Below are positions 61,834-64,000 of a stretch of 64,000 nucleotides of DNA, in pieces; within the stretch, counting starts at the first letter, position 1, and the number at the start of each line of letters is the position of its first letter. This DNA comes from Streptomyces sp. NRRL S-340 (GTDB lineage: Bacteria > Actinomycetota > Actinomycetes > Streptomycetales > Streptomycetaceae). The notes under the pieces were generated by a model that saw only the letters and a list, made by a program, of their open reading frames with translations, did not search any database and was not told the DNA's origin. Made by a program: the position numbers and the translations under genes. The DNA lies in assembly GCF_000720185.1 (NCBI RefSeq), contig NZ_JOIY01000016.1, positions 1 through 64,000 on the forward strand. Direction: 5' to 3'.

Positions 61834-64000
61834 CCGGGACACCCGACACCACCGCCACCCCGCAGGGACGCGTCCTGCCCGTCACCGACCTCTCGCTCGT
61901 CGTCCTCGTCGGCGCCACCGGCTCGGGCAAGTCCACTTTCGCCCGCCGCCACTTCAAGCCCACCGAGGTCATCTCCTCGGACTTCTGCCGCGGCCTGGTC
62001 AGCGACGACGAGAACGACCAGGGCGCCAGCCGGGACGCCTTCGACGTGCTGCACTACATCGCGGGCAAGCGGCTCGCGGCCGGCCGGCGCACCGTCGTCG
62101 ACGCCACCAGCGTCCAGCCCGACGCCCGCCGGCAGCTGATCGACCTGGCCAAGCGGTACGACGTGCTGCCCATCGCCATCGTCCTGGACGTGCCCGAGGA
62201 GGTGTGCGCCGAGCGCAACGCCGCCCGCAGCGACCGGGCCGGTCTGCCCCGCCGGGTCATCCGGCGGCACATCCGCGAACTGCGCCGCTCCCTGCGTCAC
62301 CTGGAGCGCGAGGGCTTCCGCAAGGTGCACGTGCTGCGCGGCGCCGAGGAGGCCGAGCGGGCCACCGTCGTCACCGAGAAGCGCTTCAACGACCTCGCCC
62401 ACCTCACCGGCCCCTTCGACATCATCGGCGACGTCCACGGCTGCTCCGCCGAACTGGAGGCCCTGCTCGGCAAGCTCGGCTACGCCGACGGCGTGCACCC
62501 CGAGGGCCGCACGGCCGTCTTCGTCGGCGACCTCGTCGACCGGGGTCCGGACAGCCCCGGCGTGCTGCGCCGGGTGATGGCGATGGTGAAGTCGGGCAAC
62601 GCCCTGTGCGTGCCGGGCAACCACGAGAACAAGTACGGCCGCCACCTCAAGGGCCGCAGGGTCCGGCCCACGCACGGACTGGCCGAGACCATCGCGCAGA
62701 TGGAGGGGGAGAGCGAGGAGTTCCGGCGCGAGGTACGGGAGTTCATCGACGGACTGGTCAGCCACTACGTCCTCGACGGCGGCCGGCTGGTGGTCTGCCA
62801 CGCGGGGCTGCCCGAGAAGTACCACGGCCGCACCTCCGGCCGCGTCCGCTCGCACGCGCTGTACGGCGACACCACCGGTGAGACCGACGAGTTCGGGCTG
62901 CCGGTGCGCTACCCGTGGGCGGAGGACTACCGCGGCAAGGCGGCCGTGGTCTACGGCCACACCCCGGTCCCACGGGCGACCTGGATCAACAACACGCTCT
63001 GCCTGGACACCGGCGCCGTGTTCGGCGGCAAGCTGACCGCGCTGCGCTGGCCGGAGCGGGAACTGGTCGACGTACCGGCCGAGCGGGTCTGGTACGAGCC
63101 GGTGAAGCCGCTGCGCTCCGAGGCGCCCGGCGGACACGACGGGCGCCCGCTGGACCTCGGTGACGTGCAGGGACGCCGGGCCGTGGAGACCCGGCACGGC
63201 GGCCGCGTCGCCGTCCGCGAGGAGAACGCGGCGGCGGCCCTGGAGGTCATGAGCCGCTTCGCCGTCGACCCGCGGCTGCTGCCCTACCTGCCGCCGACGA
63301 TGGCGCCGACCGCCACCTCGCGGGCCGAGGGCTACCTGGAGCACCCGCAGGAGGCGTTCGCCCAGTACCGTGAGGACGGGGTCGCGCGGGTGGTGTGCGA
63401 GGAGAAGCACATGGGCTCGCGGGCCGTGGCCCTGGTGTGCCGGGACGCGGACGCGGCGCGCGAGCGGTTCGGCGTGGACGGCCCCACGGGCGCGCTCTAC
63501 ACCCGCACCGGCCGGCCCTTCTTCGACGACCCCGCGGTCACCGAGGAGGTCCTCGGGCGGCTGCGCACGGCGGTGACCGGGGCCGGGCTGTGGACGGAAC
63601 TGGACACGGACTGGCTGCTGCTCGACGCCGAGCTGATGCCCTGGTCGCTGAAGGCGGCCGGGCTGCTGCGCTCGCAGTACGCGGCGGTCGGCGCGGCCGC
63701 CGCCGCGGTGTTCCCCGGTGTGCTGGGCGCTCTGGAGGGCGCCGCCGCGCGGGGCGTGGACGTCGGCGGCCTGCTGGCCCGCCAGCGTGAGCGGGCGTCG
63801 GACGCCGCCGCGTTCACGGCCGCCTACCGCCGCTACTGCTGGCCCACCGAGGGCCTGGACGGCGTCCGCCTGGCGCCGTTCCAGATCCTCGCCGTCCGCG
63901 GCCGCAGCCTCGCCGCGCTGCCGCACGACGAACAGCTCGCGCTGATCGACCGGCTGGTGGACCACGACAGCACCGGCCTGCTCCAGATCACCCGCCGCCT
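61830..64000 (+). CDS. pnkp: polynucleotide kinase-phosphatase Pnkp (partial, runs off the window)
   Basis: The first 723 codons of an open frame with no stop in the window. Three modules are seen: a kinase with P-loop GATGSGKST (about 29-37); a metallophosphatase with GDVHG, GDLVDRG, GNHE and GHTPVPR (about 195-390); and a ligase-like adenylyltransferase with EEKHMGSRA as its lysine motif (about 522-530). This order is that of bacterial Pnkp, which heals and seals cut RNA together with Hen1. The ATG at 61830 overlaps the hen1 stop. About 100-150 more residues would be expected beyond base 64000. Confidence 0.95.
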   Translation, partial: MTGTPDTTATPQGRVLPVTDLSLVVLVGATGSGKSTFARRHFKPTEVISSDFCRGLVSDDENDQGASRDAFDVLHYIAGKRLAAGRRTVVDATSVQPDARRQLIDLAKRYDVLPIAIVLDVPEEVCAERNAARSDRAGLPRRVIRRHIRELRRSLRHLEREGFRKVHVLRGAEEAERATVVTEKRFNDLAHLTGPFDIIGDVHGCSAELEALLGKLGYADGVHPEGRTAVFVGDLVDRGPDSPGVLRRVMAMVKSGNALCVPGNHENKYGRHLKGRRVRPTHGLAETIAQMEGESEEFRREVREFIDGLVSHYVLDGGRLVVCHAGLPEKYHGRTSGRVRSHALYGDTTGETDEFGLPVRYPWAEDYRGKAAVVYGHTPVPRATWINNTLCLDTGAVFGGKLTALRWPERELVDVPAERVWYEPVKPLRSEAPGGHDGRPLDLGDVQGRRAVETRHGGRVAVREENAAAALEVMSRFAVDPRLLPYLPPTMAPTATSRAEGYLEHPQEAFAQYREDGVARVVCEEKHMGSRAVALVCRDADAARERFGVDGPTGALYTRTGRPFFDDPAVTEEVLGRLRTAVTGAGLWTELDTDWLLLDAELMPWSLKAAGLLRSQYAAVGAAAAAVFPGVLGALEGAAARGVDVGGLLARQRERASDAAAFTAAYRRYCWPTEGLDGVRLAPFQILAVRGRSLAALPHDEQLALIDRLVDHDSTGLLQITRR

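Overview
The window is one 64-kb stretch of high-GC actinomycete chromosome, almost certainly Streptomyces. The support is very high third-position GC, many GTG starts with four-base GTGA/ATGA overlaps, a GH10 xylanase whose catalytic Glu spacing matches S. lividans XlnA, a DasR-type operator, a SepF-like protein, HelR with a rifamycin-associated element, sugar ABC operons without their own ATPase, and an actinobacterial mce operon. I see no rRNA, tRNA, CRISPR array, insertion sequence, prophage or large biosynthetic cluster.

Layout. 1-7.6 kb: end of an unidentified gene, an alpha/beta hydrolase, an LtrA-like membrane protein, the divergent xylan pair xlnA (GH10+CBM13) and abfB (CBM13+GH62) with several palindromes between them, then a divergent SDR/MarR pair sharing a double operator. 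7.6-14.7 kb: a LacI regulator facing a sugar ABC operon and GH42 beta-galactosidase across a perfect 18-bp palindrome. 14.8-18.2 kb: OBAP-like protein, GNAT, LysE exporter and an orphan SBD-HNH endonuclease of the phosphorothioate-DNA type. 18.4-20.5 kb: a DasR-box-controlled chitin LPMO and a PucR-type regulator. 20.7-24.2 kb: three secreted proteins of unknown function, one with a DUF6801-like region. 24.9-38.9 kb: a complete mce lipid-import operon (ATPase, two YrbE permeases, MceA-F, four Mce-associated membrane proteins) ending in a lytic transglycosylase. 39.0-43.0 kb: a response regulator-histidine kinase-GerMN lipoprotein operon, divergent from a DUF3152 secreted metalloprotease, with an AfsQ1-type box between. 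43.1-46.5 kb: nucleobase permease and MFS exporter. 46.7-53.8 kb: second sugar ABC operon divergent from a GH2 beta-mannosidase-LacI pair. 53.8-57.2 kb: a rifamycin-associated element (RAE), an unusual 1.1-kb gap with a 15-bp minisatellite, then helR. 57.3-60.2 kb: SepF-like protein, MazG-like pyrophosphohydrolase, DUF6099 protein and F420-type oxidoreductase. 60.3-64 kb: the Hen1-Pnkp RNA repair pair; pnkp runs off the window.

Functionally the window is dominated by plant- and fungal-polymer use (xylan, arabinoxylan, galactosides, mannosides, chitin), each block with its own local operator, and by envelope/lipid transport (mce). The least explained parts are the RAE-to-helR interval, the PucR/secreted-protein block beside the mce operon, the 14-unit acidic repeat in an Mce-associated protein, and the palindrome-rich mce upstream region. 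All identifications come from reading sequence motifs; no database search was run.
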